This document shows positions 1 through 8,726 of a stretch of DNA of 64,000 bases, one piece after another. The notes under the pieces were generated by a model. The model did not search any database. It was given only the letters and a program-made list of their open reading frames with translations, and was not told the origin of the DNA. Made by a program: the position numbers and the translations under genes. The DNA is from Paracoccus sp. (in: a-proteobacteria). GTDB taxonomy: Bacteria > Pseudomonadota > Alphaproteobacteria > Rhodobacterales > Rhodobacteraceae. The stretch's first letter is position 1. The number at the start of each line of letters is the position of its first letter. The DNA lies in NCBI RefSeq assembly GCF_030538695.1, contig NZ_JAUNTN010000002.1, positions 1-64,000 on the forward strand, in the 5' to 3' direction.

Positions 1-128
1 TGGCCGAGCTGATCGCCCATGCGCGTGAGCATGAGCGGCTGATCTCTTCGGGGATTAAACCTGAACAACTCTCCAATACGCTGGATGTGCTGGACACCAT
101 AATCGCAAATCTGCGTAGCAGTCGTTAG
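1..128 (+). CDS. C-terminal fragment of a regulator, possibly MarR family (5' end outside window)
   Basis: An open frame runs from the left edge to a TAG at 126-128 and gives about 41 residues ending in LDTIIANLRSSR. The fragment is charged and leucine-spaced, like the last helices of MarR-type regulators (dimerisation helices at the C-terminus). No catalytic motif is visible and the DNA-binding part lies outside the window. The MarR label is therefore a guess from helix character only; any helical C-terminus would look similar. Confidence 0.4.
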   Translation, partial: AELIAHAREHERLISSGIKPEQLSNTLDVLDTIIANLRSSR

Positions 129-424
129 CCATGTCTAAAGGTTGGTGGCGGTAATGCCGGTCTGATCGTGTGGAGGTGTGGCTGATTTTGTCTTAGGCAT
201 TCGGCTAGGTATGATGCACCGGCTCAGATAGGCGTAGCTACCATTGGGAAGCATCCATTGTCCGATCGTATGTCCCGAGCGTAGCGAAAAGAGAAAAGTG
301 CAGGCATCCGCGATTTCATGCGCCTCGCGCTAGGTGCTGGCAAAGGCGGCTGGCGACTAGCCTGTTCGATGGTGATGTGACAGGTGCAGTATCTCGGACT
401 GTTCGGATGCAGCCAAAATGATCT
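129..424. other. Intergenic stretch without recognisable gene
   Basis: About 300 bases between the fragment at the left edge and the lysR remnant. It is less GC-rich than its surroundings and carries stops in all frames. I see no tRNA, no clear terminal inverted repeat and no transposase remnant that I can name. Since the next locus is damaged, this could be decayed sequence, but nothing here proves it. Confidence 0.5.
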
Positions 425-1360
425 TCAGCCCCCTGCGCCCGGTGAGGCAAGCGCATCTCTGGCCTGCTGGCGGTGGCGCAGGATTGCGGTGTGCAGGCGC
501 TCGGCCAGTGGCGACAGGGGTTGGCGACGCATATGCAGCAGGTAATAGGGCGGAACCGGGGGGATACCGTGGATATTCAGCGTTGACAGACCTGCGTTGA
601 TCGGAGGTCCGGTCAGCAGGTCCGTGACCTCGGTCGGGACTGGCGCGATGGCGTCGGATTGTGCCAGATAGGCGATGGTGAACAGCAAAGATGCGGAATG
701 GATGACGTTGCGCGGCTCGGGCAGGCCAAGGGCAGCAAAGGATTGCAGGGTCGCCTCGCGGATGGGAGCGCCGCGCGGCTGCATGATCCATTCGCCGTCC
801 AGAATTTCGGTCAGGGTGACGCGTTCGGCGCGGGTCAACGGATGCCCGGCGCGGATCAGCAAGCCGACGCGCTCGCCTTGCATTGGGGTAATGGCGAAAT
901 CGCGTGTGTCGTATTCGGGCAAAATACGCCCAATGGCCAGGTCGATCTGTCCGGCCCGCAACTGCTCCAGCAGGTCGCGGGTTGGCAGAACCTGAGCATC
1001 AATATCGGCAGCCGGGGATTCCGCCTTGATTTCGCGCAGGGCGCTGACCAGAAAGCTGATCGCCGGGCCGGTGACGGCACCGATCCGCACCATACCTGCA
1101 AAACCGCCATGCAGCGCCGCAACATAGCTGCGCAGGCGGTCCAGCTCATACAGGATGACCGCGCTGCGACGCAGGACAAGGCGGCCGGCCTCGGTCGGCT
1201 CCAGCCCTTTGGGCTGGCGCAGAAACAGCGGCATCCCCATCGCTTTTTCGATTTCGGCCAGCATTCGCGATGCGGCGGGCTGGGTTATGGCGCAGTTTTC
1301 AGCGGCCAGTTGCAGTTTTCTGGCGCTGACCTGACCTTGATGCGCGGCGAGGAAACGCAA
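425..1360 (-). pseudogene. LysR-family regulator (GbpR-like), 5' end replaced
   Basis: LysR-type regulator with a winged helix-turn-helix (AAENCAITQPAASRMLAEIE) and an effector-binding domain with the usual VRIGAV and DLAIGR stretches. The helix-turn-helix begins almost at the start of the frame: the roughly 20 to 25 residues that normally precede it are missing, and the only available start is a TTG at 1360 with no convincing ribosome site. The sequence upstream of about 1330 belongs to dgoK in the opposite direction. Regulators of this type (RKLQLAAE at the helix) control sugar and galactonate genes in Rhizobiales and Rhodobacterales, which fits the adjacent dgoK-dgoA. Probably a 5'-truncated pseudogene; a short functional form cannot be excluded. 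Confidence 0.75.
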
Positions 1361-1888
1361 ATCGCCGGTTTTCTGGCGGCGCGGCCCGATTTTGACGGTG
1401 TGTTATGCCTGCCCGGCACGCACACGAAATGGGTGCGCATTTCTGCCGGGGAAATCTGTCATTTCCAGACCGTGATGACAGGCGAAGTTTTTGCTCTGTT
1501 GTCCACGCAATCGGTGCTGCGGCATTCTCTGGCGGCGGGGTCGGTGCAGATAGGGGCTGGTTTTGATGCGGCGGTGGCAGAAGCGCTCAGCCAGCCGCAT
1601 CGGGTCTGGGCGCGGCTGTTTCGCTTGCGTACGGCAGGGCTGGTTGGACAGAGTGATCCGGGAGGGGCGCTGGCATGGCTGTCGGGTACGCTGATCGGGC
1701 TGGATTTGGGCGCGGCGCGGCCATATTGGCTGGGGCTGCCGATTGCGTTGATCGGCAGCCCATACTTGACCGCGCTTTATGCTGCTGCGCTGGCGGGGCA
1801 AGGCGCAGTCTCCGAAAGCATCGATTCCGCTGAGTTGACCCGCGCCGGCCTTTTGGCTGCATGGCGCAAGTATGAGGAAACCGCATGA
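1331..1888 (+). pseudogene. dgoK: 2-dehydro-3-deoxygalactonokinase, C-terminal half only
   Basis: DgoK phosphorylates 2-keto-3-deoxygalactonate in the De Ley-Doudoroff galactonate pathway. The frame shows the middle and end of the family: MRGEETQIAGF, VLCLPGTHTKWV, FQTVMTGEVFALL, a glycine-rich IGLDLG region and a C-terminal LIGSPYLTALYAAAL. The family is about 300 residues; here about 185 remain, and the N-terminal ATP-binding half is absent. Upstream the frame continues only as antisense of the lysR gene. An in-frame ATG lies at 1340, inside the conserved MRGEE motif, so it is not the native start. The stop overlaps the dgoA start as ATGA. Likely non-functional. Confidence 0.85.
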
Positions 1889-2493
1889 CCCGTCCCATTA
1901 TCGCCATCCTGCGCGGCATTACCCCGCCCGAGGCCGTCGCTACTGCCCGCGCCCTGATCGGCGCAGGCATCACGCTGATTGAGGTGCCGCTGAACTCTCC
2001 CGATGCGCTGGACAGTATCGCGCAGATGATTGTGGCCTGTGGGGATCGGGCGCAGATCGGAGCGGGAACGGTGCTGCGCGTGGATCAGGTGGCGCAAGTT
2101 GCTGATCTAGGCGGGCGGCTGATCGTGTCGCCGAACTGCGCCCCCGATGTGATCCGGGCGACGCGGACGGCGGGGCTGTCCAGCTATCCCGGCATCATGA
2201 CCCCGACCGAGGCTTTCGCCGCACTGGACGCCCGGGCTACGGCACTGAAATTGTTCCCCGGCGAGTTGATCGGGCCAACCGGGCTGCGCGCCATGCGGGC
2301 GGTTCTGCCGCCGGGCACGGGTTGTTATGCGGTAGGCGGGGTGGATGCACAGACCCTGCCCGAATGGCGCGCAGCGGGGGCGGCGGGCATCGGCGTTGGT
2401 TCAGCCCTGTATCGGCCTAGTGATGATGCGGCCACGGTCGCAACCCGTGCGGCCGAGATAGTGGCACTGTGGGATCGAGGCGCGGCGGGGTGA
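1885..2493 (+). CDS. dgoA: 2-dehydro-3-deoxy-6-phosphogalactonate aldolase
   Basis: Class I aldolase of the KDPG/KDPGal family, 202 residues, which splits 2-keto-3-deoxy-6-phosphogalactonate into pyruvate and glyceraldehyde 3-phosphate. Expected motifs are present: a glutamate in LIEVPLNSP (E33), GAGTVL, SPNCAPDVI, and the Schiff-base lysine in ALKLFPGE (K122). The gene looks intact and starts inside the dgoK stop codon. With dgoK truncated upstream and the divergent regulator beheaded, the aldolase has probably lost its native promoter and its kinase partner, so its present use is doubtful. It could still serve KDPG. Confidence 0.9.
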   Translation: MTRPIIAILRGITPPEAVATARALIGAGITLIEVPLNSPDALDSIAQMIVACGDRAQIGAGTVLRVDQVAQVADLGGRLIVSPNCAPDVIRATRTAGLSSYPGIMTPTEAFAALDARATALKLFPGELIGPTGLRAMRAVLPPGTGCYAVGGVDAQTLPEWRAAGAAGIGVGSALYRPSDDAATVATRAAEIVALWDRGAAG

Positions 2494-2501
2494 ACCGGTG
2501 A

Positions 2502-3431
2502 TCACCCCCTAAACAGCCCCGCCAGTGCGGCGCGGGCCTGGTCCAGCGTGTCGCGGAACTGGCCCAGCGGGCTGTCGTGCGGCTGTGTTCCGCCCATCAG
2601 ATACAGCGCCAGCAGCAGTGCCAGCAGGGCCAGTGCGGTGGTGAAACCGGCGGCATAGCGGCTGGCGGCTGGCGTTGTCGTCTGGGCTTGTGGGGCGGCT
2701 TGGGGGGAAGCGGCGGCGGTTGGGCCGGCAAGGATTGCGGCGGCCGGGGGAACCAGCGTTGCGGCAAGCTGATCGGCGTCGGGCAGGGTGTTGGGTCGCA
2801 CCCGATGAATCGGGCGGTGGATGGGGGTCGGTTCCGGCGTGGTGTCGGTCGCAGCGGGCTGCGATGTGATGCTGGTCTGTGTGACGCTTGGTTGCGAGGG
2901 GGCCGGGCGCGGGGTTTCGGCCGGGGCTGACTGTGGCGTGGTGGCCTCGGTCGCGGCTTCGGTCGCGGAGGAGCCGGGGGCGGAGACGTCGGGGGCAGTG
3001 ATAATGGTGGTTGCGGGCCAGTCGTCGCTGTCGTCGGGGTTGGCGTCCTCGGCATCCTCATCGACATAGACTTGCGGCAGGGCGATGGCTGCGGTTTCCT
3101 GCGCCTGTTCCTGTTCCTGTTCCTGCGTGGCTTCCGGTTCGGTTGTCCGAGCGGCGAGATCAGCCTGTGCCTCGGCGGCGCGGGCAGCCTGTTCGCGCTC
3201 GGCCTCCTCGCGCAGGATGTTCAGGACGGCGGCGCTGAGAGGGCGGCTCAGCGGGGTTGCGCTTGCCTCTGGCAGCGGTTTGGGCAGTGCCTTGACCGGC
3301 GCAATCAGCGGCTGGCCCGGTTGGTGCCAGACGTGGTTGCAACTGGAACATTCGACATCGCGCCCGGCAGCGGGCAGCAGCGCCGCGTCGATTTCATATT
3401 GCGCACCGCAGCGTGGGCAGATCAGCCGCAT
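2502..3431 (-). CDS. Zinc-ribbon (MJ0042-type) membrane-anchored protein
   Basis: Predicted 309 residues. The start was chosen at MRLICP because the zinc ribbon begins there: CPRCG near the N-terminus and CSSCNHVW about 20 residues later form a CxxC-CxxC site. The middle (about residues 60-240) is low complexity, rich in Ala, Pro, Thr and Glu, and probably disordered. A single hydrophobic segment (FTTALALLALLLALYLMGG) near residues 265-285 suggests a membrane anchor. It is divergent from ftsE, an arrangement I recall from other Rhodobacterales. The molecular function is unknown. Confidence 0.75.
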   Translation of the reverse strand: MRLICPRCGAQYEIDAALLPAAGRDVECSSCNHVWHQPGQPLIAPVKALPKPLPEASATPLSRPLSAAVLNILREEAEREQAARAAEAQADLAARTTEPEATQEQEQEQAQETAAIALPQVYVDEDAEDANPDDSDDWPATTIITAPDVSAPGSSATEAATEATTPQSAPAETPRPAPSQPSVTQTSITSQPAATDTTPEPTPIHRPIHRVRPNTLPDADQLAATLVPPAAAILAGPTAAASPQAAPQAQTTTPAASRYAAGFTTALALLALLLALYLMGGTQPHDSPLGQFRDTLDQARAALAGLFRG

Positions 3432-3561
3432 CCTGTGCCTGTCCTTTCCGTGTTCCCGCCGTTTCCTGCGGGTTCCGCTTTTTGCTTTCTGGTCTTCGCC
3501 TTTGGCTTGTTCTATCAACGGCCCGGCCCGCTTCCAAGTGCGGCAGAAAAAGGAGTTGTGC

Positions 3562-4236
3562 GTGATCGAGATGCAGGGGGCCGCTTTCGGTTATCGTGGC
3601 GGCGGAGAATTGCTGTCGGATATGACGCTGGAACTGGCGCGCGGCTCGTTCCACTTTCTGACCGGGCCGTCTGGTGCGGGGAAAACCACCTTTCTGCGCA
3701 TGTGCTATGTTGACCTGCTGCCGACGATTGGCAGCGTCAGCCTGTTCGGGCAGGATGTCACCACCCTGTCGCGCGACGGCATTGCCGACCTGCGTCGCCG
3801 GGTGGGGGTGTTGCATCAGGATACGCAGTTTCTGGACCACCTGCCGGTGGCGGAAAACATCGCTTTGCCGCTGACGGTGACGGGGCAGCCGCTGGACCTC
3901 GAATCACTGCGCGACCTGCTGGCGTGGGTCGGGCTGACCGCCCATGCCCGTGCCATGCCGCCATCCCTGTCGGGTGGCGAGCGCCAGCGGGCGGCACTGG
4001 CCCGCGCGGTGATCCTGTCGCCGGATGTGATCCTGTGCGACGAACCGACGGGGAATCTGGATTGGGAAATGTCCATGCGTCTGGTGCAATTGCTGGTCGA
4101 GCTGAACCGCAGTGGCAAGACGGTGCTGGTTGCCACCCATGACCTGAACCTGATCCGTGCGACCAAGCAACAGGTGCAGGCGCGGGTGCTGCGGATCGCG
4201 GACAAGCGCGTGCGGCTGGCGGGGGCGGATCTATGA
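3562..4236 (+). CDS. ftsE: Cell division ATP-binding protein FtsE
   Basis: ABC ATPase that pairs with FtsX at the divisome, where the complex activates peptidoglycan hydrolases. 224 residues, the normal family length. Walker A GPSGAGKTT is at about residues 35-43, the signature LSGGE near 136 and Walker B with DEPTGNLD near 156-165. I chose the GTG at 3562 because AGGAG lies 6 bases upstream; an in-frame extension to 3085 only reads through the divergent gene. The stop overlaps ftsX as ATGA, so the two are translationally coupled. Confidence 0.93.
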   Translation: MIEMQGAAFGYRGGGELLSDMTLELARGSFHFLTGPSGAGKTTFLRMCYVDLLPTIGSVSLFGQDVTTLSRDGIADLRRRVGVLHQDTQFLDHLPVAENIALPLTVTGQPLDLESLRDLLAWVGLTAHARAMPPSLSGGERQRAALARAVILSPDVILCDEPTGNLDWEMSMRLVQLLVELNRSGKTVLVATHDLNLIRATKQQVQARVLRIADKRVRLAGADL

Positions 4237-5168
4237 TCGGGCGGTTCAGGGATATGCGCGGGCTGGATGTGGCGGGGCTGTGGCGCAGCCTGTTCCGGCG
4301 TGATGCCGCGATGGCGGACCGGATCGTGCCGCCCACGGGTCACACCGCCAGCCTGACCATGCTGACCGCCGGGGCGATGGCCTTTCTGGCGGTGTTTGCG
4401 CTGGCGCTGTCGCTGGCGTCGGGGCGGCTGGCGGCGCGCTGGTCGGATGCGCTGGCCAATACGGTGACGGTGCGGATTTCGGCCCCCGCCGATCAGTTGG
4501 ACAGCCAGACCACCACCGCGATGGAGGTCTTGCGCACCACGCCCGGCATTGCCGCCGTCAAGCTGCTGTCCGATGCCGAGATGCAGGACTTGCTGAAACC
4601 GTGGTTCGGCCCGGATGTGCCGATTGACGCGCTGCCGATCCCGCGCCTGATCGAAGTCACCGAAACCGGGCAGGGCTTCGACGCCGACGGGTTGCGGCTG
4701 CGGCTTTCGACCGAAGCACCGGGCGCGGTGCTGGATGATCATACCCGCTGGCGCAAACCGCTGATCTCGGCGGCGTCGCGGCTGCGGATCATGGGCTGGC
4801 TGTCGCTGCTGCTGATTACCGGCGCGGCAGCGGGCATGATTACGCTGGCGGCGCAATCCTCGCTGGCGGCGAACGGGCAGGTGATCCGGGTGCTGCGCCT
4901 GATCGGAGCGCGGGATTCGACCATCGCCACGGCTTTTGTGCGCCGCTTTACCCGCCGCGCTGCGCTTGGCGCGGCGGCGGGGACCGTGCTGGGGGTGCTG
5001 GCGATTGCAGCGCTGCCACGCATGGATCAGGCGGGCGGGTTCCTGACCGGGCTGGGCTTTCAGGGCTGGGGCTGGCTGGTGCCGGTGCTTATCCCGCTGA
5101 TTGCGGCGCTGGTCGGTTTTTTCGCCACCCGCTATGCTGCCCTGCGGTTGCTGCAAGAGGTGCGCTGA
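4233..5168 (+). CDS. ftsX: Cell division protein FtsX
   Basis: Membrane partner of FtsE, 311 residues, with the FtsX layout: a cytoplasmic N-terminus, TM1 at about residues 44-66, a periplasmic domain, then three further TM segments in the C-terminal FtsX/MacB-like half. The tail FFATRYAALRLLQEV is typical. It overlaps ftsE by 4 bases and is followed 1 base later by plsC, so the three genes probably share one transcript linking division and phospholipid synthesis. Confidence 0.9.
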   Translation: MIGRFRDMRGLDVAGLWRSLFRRDAAMADRIVPPTGHTASLTMLTAGAMAFLAVFALALSLASGRLAARWSDALANTVTVRISAPADQLDSQTTTAMEVLRTTPGIAAVKLLSDAEMQDLLKPWFGPDVPIDALPIPRLIEVTETGQGFDADGLRLRLSTEAPGAVLDDHTRWRKPLISAASRLRIMGWLSLLLITGAAAGMITLAAQSSLAANGQVIRVLRLIGARDSTIATAFVRRFTRRAALGAAAGTVLGVLAIAALPRMDQAGGFLTGLGFQGWGWLVPVLIPLIAALVGFFATRYAALRLLQEVR

Positions 5169-5169
5169 T

Positions 5170-5934
5170 ATGGCTGAACGTGATCCTTATGTTCCGGGGC
5201 CGGCCGGCCCGCTGATCTGGGTCTGGATCAAGGCGATCAGCTATTACGTTCATGTCGCGCTGGCGACGCTGGTGCATGGCAGCATCGGTTTGCCGCGGGC
5301 GCTGATCTGGGGCCGTGCAGGGGCGCAGGCTGTGGCGACGGGCTGGATCGCCTATATGCTGCGGGCCGCGCGGTGGCATTTCGGTGTGCGCTATGAAATC
5401 CGTGGTACGCCGCCTTCGGGCGACGTGATCGTTGCAGCCAAGCATCAGAGTTTCCTTGACATTCTGGCCATCGCCCAGGCCTGCCCACAGCGGGCCTTCG
5501 TGATGAAAAAGCAGATCATGCGTGTGCCGATCATGGGCTGGTTCGCCAGGAAAGTCGGCTCGGTGCCGATCGACCGCACACGCGGGGCTTCGGCCCGCTC
5601 CGCGATTGTCGAGGCGGTTCGGCAGGCTATGCCGCAGGGGCTGGGCCAGCTTATCATCTATCCCGAAGGCACCCGCACCCGCCCCGGTGAAAAGCGCCCC
5701 TATAAGGGTGGCGCGGGGATGCTTTACAGCGAAACCGGGCTGCCCTGTCAGCCGGTTGCGACCAATGCCGGGATGTTCTGGCCGAAAGAGGGCATCCGTA
5801 TCCGCCCCGGCATCGCGGTGATCGAGTTTCTGGACCCCATCCCCGCCGGCCTGCCCGAAACTGAGCTGATGGAGCGCCTGCCGCACGTGATCGAAGGCGC
5901 ATCCGACGCGCTGATGGCGCGGGCGGGGCTGTGA
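5170..5934 (+). CDS. plsC: 1-acyl-sn-glycerol-3-phosphate acyltransferase
   Basis: Makes phosphatidic acid by acylating lysophosphatidic acid at the inner membrane. 254 residues from the ATG at 5170, which follows the ftsX stop directly. The catalytic HX4D motif is seen as HQSFLD (H92, D97), the substrate-binding motif as YPEGTRT near residues 163-169, and hydrophobic N-terminal segments precede them. An upstream in-frame Met at 5101 lies inside ftsX and is not needed. It appears to be the last gene of the ftsE-ftsX-plsC unit. Confidence 0.9.
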   Translation: MAERDPYVPGPAGPLIWVWIKAISYYVHVALATLVHGSIGLPRALIWGRAGAQAVATGWIAYMLRAARWHFGVRYEIRGTPPSGDVIVAAKHQSFLDILAIAQACPQRAFVMKKQIMRVPIMGWFARKVGSVPIDRTRGASARSAIVEAVRQAMPQGLGQLIIYPEGTRTRPGEKRPYKGGAGMLYSETGLPCQPVATNAGMFWPKEGIRIRPGIAVIEFLDPIPAGLPETELMERLPHVIEGASDALMARAGL

Positions 5935-6044
5935 TGCGCTGGTTGACGAACTGGACGGGTGAAGATTGATCGCCAGCCCGGACCGGCGGCATGTTCCTGC
6001 GCCAGTTTTGCCTAAAATGGTGATGTGCCGCGCATGATTTTTAT

Positions 6045-6231
6045 GGCGTAACCTTGGGCGGTTTCCAACGCGCCTATGTGTCGTGTCGATCCGTTCCCCC
6101 TGTGCTGAGGAACGGGGGAAGTCACCCCTGACCGCTGTGCAGATGTTTGCCGCAGGGCATGGGCGTGGGGACAGTGTGGAACGGTGATCGGGTAAGTCCC
6201 CGCGCGGCTGAAACCTTGTGGCGGTTACGCC
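6045..6231 (+). ncRNA. ssrS: Candidate 6S RNA
   Basis: A 187-base non-coding stretch folds as a long rod with interruptions. The ends pair perfectly (GGCGTAACC 6045-6053 with GGTTACGCC 6223-6231). GGTTTC (6060-6065) pairs with GAAACC (6210-6215) and CGCGC (6069-6073) with GCGCG (6202-6206). After a wide unpaired zone, CGAT-CCGTTCC (6087-6097) pairs with GGAACGG-tg-ATCG (6178-6190), and CCCTG/CAGGG closes the apical part. A closing stem, central bubble and terminal stem are the plan of 6S RNA, which binds housekeeping RNA polymerase. The 3' flank GGGTAAGTCCCCGCG loosely resembles the corresponding gammaproteobacterial strand, which is why I prefer the plus strand. A weak TTGCCT/CATGAT promoter lies upstream. 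Identification rests on hand folding only. Confidence 0.6.
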
Positions 6232-6563
6232 CCGTCAAAACCATAGGCGCGGGTGACGCGGGCGATGCGGATGCGATAGCTGGCATACCATTTCTGACGG
6301 CCAAGCTGCTGTGCTGCCAGATGGTCCACGTCACGTTTCCATGCCTGGATGCTGGCCTCGTCCGCCCAAAAGGAATTGGTGATCCCGAAGCCTTCGGCGT
6401 CCCGTGCCGATTCTGCTCCAAGATAGCCCGGCTGCTGTGCCGCCAGTTCCGCCATGCGGTCGGCCATTTCAGCATAGCCCTGATCGCCTTCACGCCGTTG
6501 TGACGCAAAGGTCACGACGAAATAGGGTGCTTCTGGCAGGGTGGCGAAACGGTCTGAGGCCAT
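6225..6563 (-). CDS. Antibiotic biosynthesis monooxygenase (ABM) domain protein
   Basis: 112-residue single-domain protein with the ferredoxin-like ABM pattern: FVVTFASQRREG at the start, aromatic and GY residues in PGYLGAESARD, and W residues in FWADEASIQAWKRDVDH. Family members include small oxygenases and heme-degrading or unknown enzymes that work as dimers, so the substrate cannot be told. The TAA stop (6225-6227) lies inside the 3' closing stem of the 6S candidate, and the two are convergent if the RNA is on the plus strand. Confidence 0.8.
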   Translation of the reverse strand: MASDRFATLPEAPYFVVTFASQRREGDQGYAEMADRMAELAAQQPGYLGAESARDAEGFGITNSFWADEASIQAWKRDVDHLAAQQLGRQKWYASYRIRIARVTRAYGFDGA

Positions 6564-6661
6564 CGGCAGGCACCTTTGTGCAGGGTTATCGGGCGCTGGT
6601 GCAGCCGTTCAGATCGTGTCGTGTGGCGCAGGGGCGTTCCGGAACAATGGCCCGGCAGCTT

Positions 6662-7621
6662 TTACGCCGCCAGCCCTTTGCTGCCCATGTCCAGAAACTT
6701 TTGCCGCCGGTCCTTGATAAGTGCGGCGGGCTTCATGCCCTTCATCTCGTCCAGCATGGCGGCGATTTCCTGACCCACGGCGGCGATGGCCTGATCCGGG
6801 CCGCGTTGTGCGCCGCCCTTGGGTTCGGTGATGATGCGGTCGATAACGCCCAGTTTCTTCAGGTCTTGCGCGGTCAGGCGCAGTGCGGTTGCGGCCTCGC
6901 GCATTTTCTCGGCGTCTTTCCACAAGATGCTGGCGCAGCCCTCGGGTGAGATCACCGAATAGACCGAATGTTCCAGCATCGCCACACGGTTGGCGGTCGC
7001 AAAGGCCACCGCCCCGCCCGAGCCGCCCTCACCGATAATCACCGAGACCAGCGGCACGCCGATTTCAAGGCATTTCTGCGTCGAGCGGGCGATGGCCTCG
7101 GACTGGCCGCGTTCCTCGGCACCTTTGCCGGGATAGGCGCCCGGCGTGTCGATCAGCGTCACCACCGGCAGGCCGAACCGATGCGCCATATCCATCAGGC
7201 GGATGGCCTTGCGATAACCCTCGGGGCGGGCCATGCCGAAATTGTGGTGGATGCGGGATTTGGTGTCATGGCCCTTTTCATGGCCGATCACCACCACCGG
7301 CGCGTCGTTGAACCGCGCCAGCCCACCCATGACCGCGTGATCGTCGCCAAAGGCGCGATCCCCGGCAAGGGGGGTGTATTCGGTGAACAGCGCATTGATA
7401 TAGGCCCCGCAATGCGGGCGATCCGGGTGGCGGGCGACCTGAGTTTTCCGCCATGGGGTCAGGCTGGAATACAGTTCGGTCAGCATTTCGGCCGCCTTTT
7501 TGTCCAGCGCGGCGGCCTCTTTTTCCAGATCAACGCCTTCGCCCTGACGGGCCATGGCGCGAAGCTCCTCGGCCTTGCCTTCCAGATCGGCCAGCGGCTT
7601 TTCAAAGTCGAGATAGGTCAT
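6662..7621 (-). CDS. accA: Acetyl-CoA carboxylase carboxyltransferase subunit alpha
   Basis: Alpha subunit of the carboxyltransferase that transfers CO2 from carboxybiotin to acetyl-CoA, the first step of fatty-acid synthesis. 319 residues, the standard length. Seen are the N-terminal [12 protein letters not shown] helix region, the crotonase-fold core [19 protein letters not shown], the oxyanion glycine stretch [12 protein letters not shown] and [17 protein letters not shown] good ribosome site (AAAGGGG) lies 5 bases before the ATG. It stands alone; accD is not in this window. Confidence 0.96.
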   Translation of the reverse strand: MTYLDFEKPLADLEGKAEELRAMARQGEGVDLEKEAAALDKKAAEMLTELYSSLTPWRKTQVARHPDRPHCGAYINALFTEYTPLAGDRAFGDDHAVMGGLARFNDAPVVVIGHEKGHDTKSRIHHNFGMARPEGYRKAIRLMDMAHRFGLPVVTLIDTPGAYPGKGAEERGQSEAIARSTQKCLEIGVPLVSVIIGEGGSGGAVAFATANRVAMLEHSVYSVISPEGCASILWKDAEKMREAATALRLTAQDLKKLGVIDRIITEPKGGAQRGPDQAIAAVGQEIAAMLDEMKGMKPAALIKDRRQKFLDMGSKGLAA

Positions 7622-7685
7622 CGGAACCCCTTTACCGGATGTTGCCGCCTATATGCGCGTGCCGGGGCCGAAATGCAACGCCGCG

Positions 7686-8474
7686 TCAGGTCAACCGTTC
7701 AGGGTGTGCGTAAAGATCGAACCCATCGGCCCGCAGCCGCCCGATCAGCGTGATTCCGGCGGCTTTTGCCCATTCCAGCCCCATGCGCGTGGGCGCACCC
7801 GCCCCCGCCAGCACCGGCACGCCAATGCGGGCGCATTTCTGCACCAGATCGACCGACAGACGGCTGCTGATAACCACCACCGCGCGGGTCGGGTCCGTGC
7901 CGTCACGCAGAGCGGCACCCGCCAGCTTATCCAGTGCGTTGTGCCGGCCCACGTCTTCGCGCAGCAGGGCGGGGCCGTCGGGACGCCACAGGCAGGCCCC
8001 ATGAATCGCCGGGGTTTTCAGCCGCAGCACTTGGCCCTGTTCCAGCGCGGCAAAGCCCGCCAGAAGTTCGGCGGGCGTCAGGGTCAGGTCGCTGGCGACA
8101 GGCACCACATCGGGCAGGGCTTGCTCCAGACTGTCCACGCCGCACAGCCCACAGCCGACCGGGGCCGCCGCTGCCCGCCGCCCCGCCGCCCGCACGGCAA
8201 GGCCGGGGCGCAGCCACAGCCGCGCTTCCCACGCGGGGCGGCCCTGAACCGAGACCTGCGCCGCCTCGAACCCGGTGATGTCGGCGGGGTCGTCGATCAG
8301 CCGCTCGGTCACGGCAAAGCCGGTGGCGAAATCCTGTAAATCCTGCGGCGTGGCCATCAGAACGGCCTGCGCCACCCCGTCCAGAACGATAGCCACGGGG
8401 GATTCATCAGGCGGGGGCGGGGGCATATCCGCAACCCAACCACCGTTGCGCCATCTGCGGGCTGTCATATCCAT
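7686..8474 (-). CDS. fdhD: Formate dehydrogenase accessory sulfurtransferase FdhD
   Basis: Transfers sulfur (via IscS) to the Mo-bis-MGD cofactor of formate dehydrogenase. 262 residues. The CxxC loop CGLCG that carries the sulfur is near the middle, followed by the GACLW and EDVGRHNALDKL motifs typical of the family and SSRLSVDLVQKC. The start could be the ATG at 8474 or the one two codons later. No formate dehydrogenase structural genes are in the window. Molybdopterin genes moaD and moaE lie about 6 kb away but are not linked as an operon. Confidence 0.93.
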   Translation of the reverse strand: MDMTARRWRNGGWVADMPPPPPDESPVAIVLDGVAQAVLMATPQDLQDFATGFAVTERLIDDPADITGFEAAQVSVQGRPAWEARLWLRPGLAVRAAGRRAAAAPVGCGLCGVDSLEQALPDVVPVASDLTLTPAELLAGFAALEQGQVLRLKTPAIHGACLWRPDGPALLREDVGRHNALDKLAGAALRDGTDPTRAVVVISSRLSVDLVQKCARIGVPVLAGAGAPTRMGLEWAKAAGITLIGRLRADGFDLYAHPERLT

Positions 8475-8606
8475 TTGCCGGGCCTTGTCGTCATTCTGCT
8501 GGCGGGCAGCATAGCGCCGGTCGGGACTGCTGATAAGAGGGGGTCACTTGTGCCGCGCTGCCGCTGTCCCTATCTGGGGCAGGTAACAAAAAGCTGAAAG
8601 CCCCGT

Positions 8607-8726
8607 ATGAGTATTCGCGCCGTCATTGTTTTCCTGATCGTGATGGTGGTCATGGCCATTGTCGCCGGGCCAAAGTTCCGCCGTGTCATGGCGCGTCTGC
8701 TGGGGCTTGATCGCTTTGGTCGTTGA
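8607..8726 (+). CDS. Small single-pass membrane protein, 39 residues
   Basis: ATG at 8607 to TGA at 8724-8726. The N-terminal two thirds is hydrophobic (AVIVFLIVMVVMAIVAG), followed by a basic tail with RR and R residues (KFRRVMARLLGLDRFGR). Its end overlaps the likely start of the downstream Ca/Na exchanger in another frame, so translation may be coupled. I recall comparable short proteins in Rhodobacterales but cannot name a family. The ribosome site is weak (GAAAG about 10 bases upstream). Function unknown. Confidence 0.55.
   Translation: MSIRAVIVFLIVMVVMAIVAGPKFRRVMARLLGLDRFGR

Noticed and set aside
659..1888. A 409-codon open frame covering both the lysR antisense strand and the dgoK remnant
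   Set aside because: The first 220 codons only mirror the lysR gene in reverse; only the part from about 1331 resembles DgoK. It is a by-product of the junction, not one gene.
5934..5969. A 12-codon frame starting in the plsC stop codon
   Set aside because: Too short, with no ribosome site of its own; nothing to support a function.
6094..6118. TTCCCCC/GGGGGAA hairpin read as a terminator of plsC
   Set aside because: No T-run, more than 150 bases past the stop, and its arms pair better within the larger rod structure.
6171..6215. Resemblance of GGAACGGTGATCGGG to the core of a cobalamin riboswitch
   Set aside because: The remaining B12-box elements are missing and no B12 gene follows; the pairing scheme fits a 6S-like rod better.
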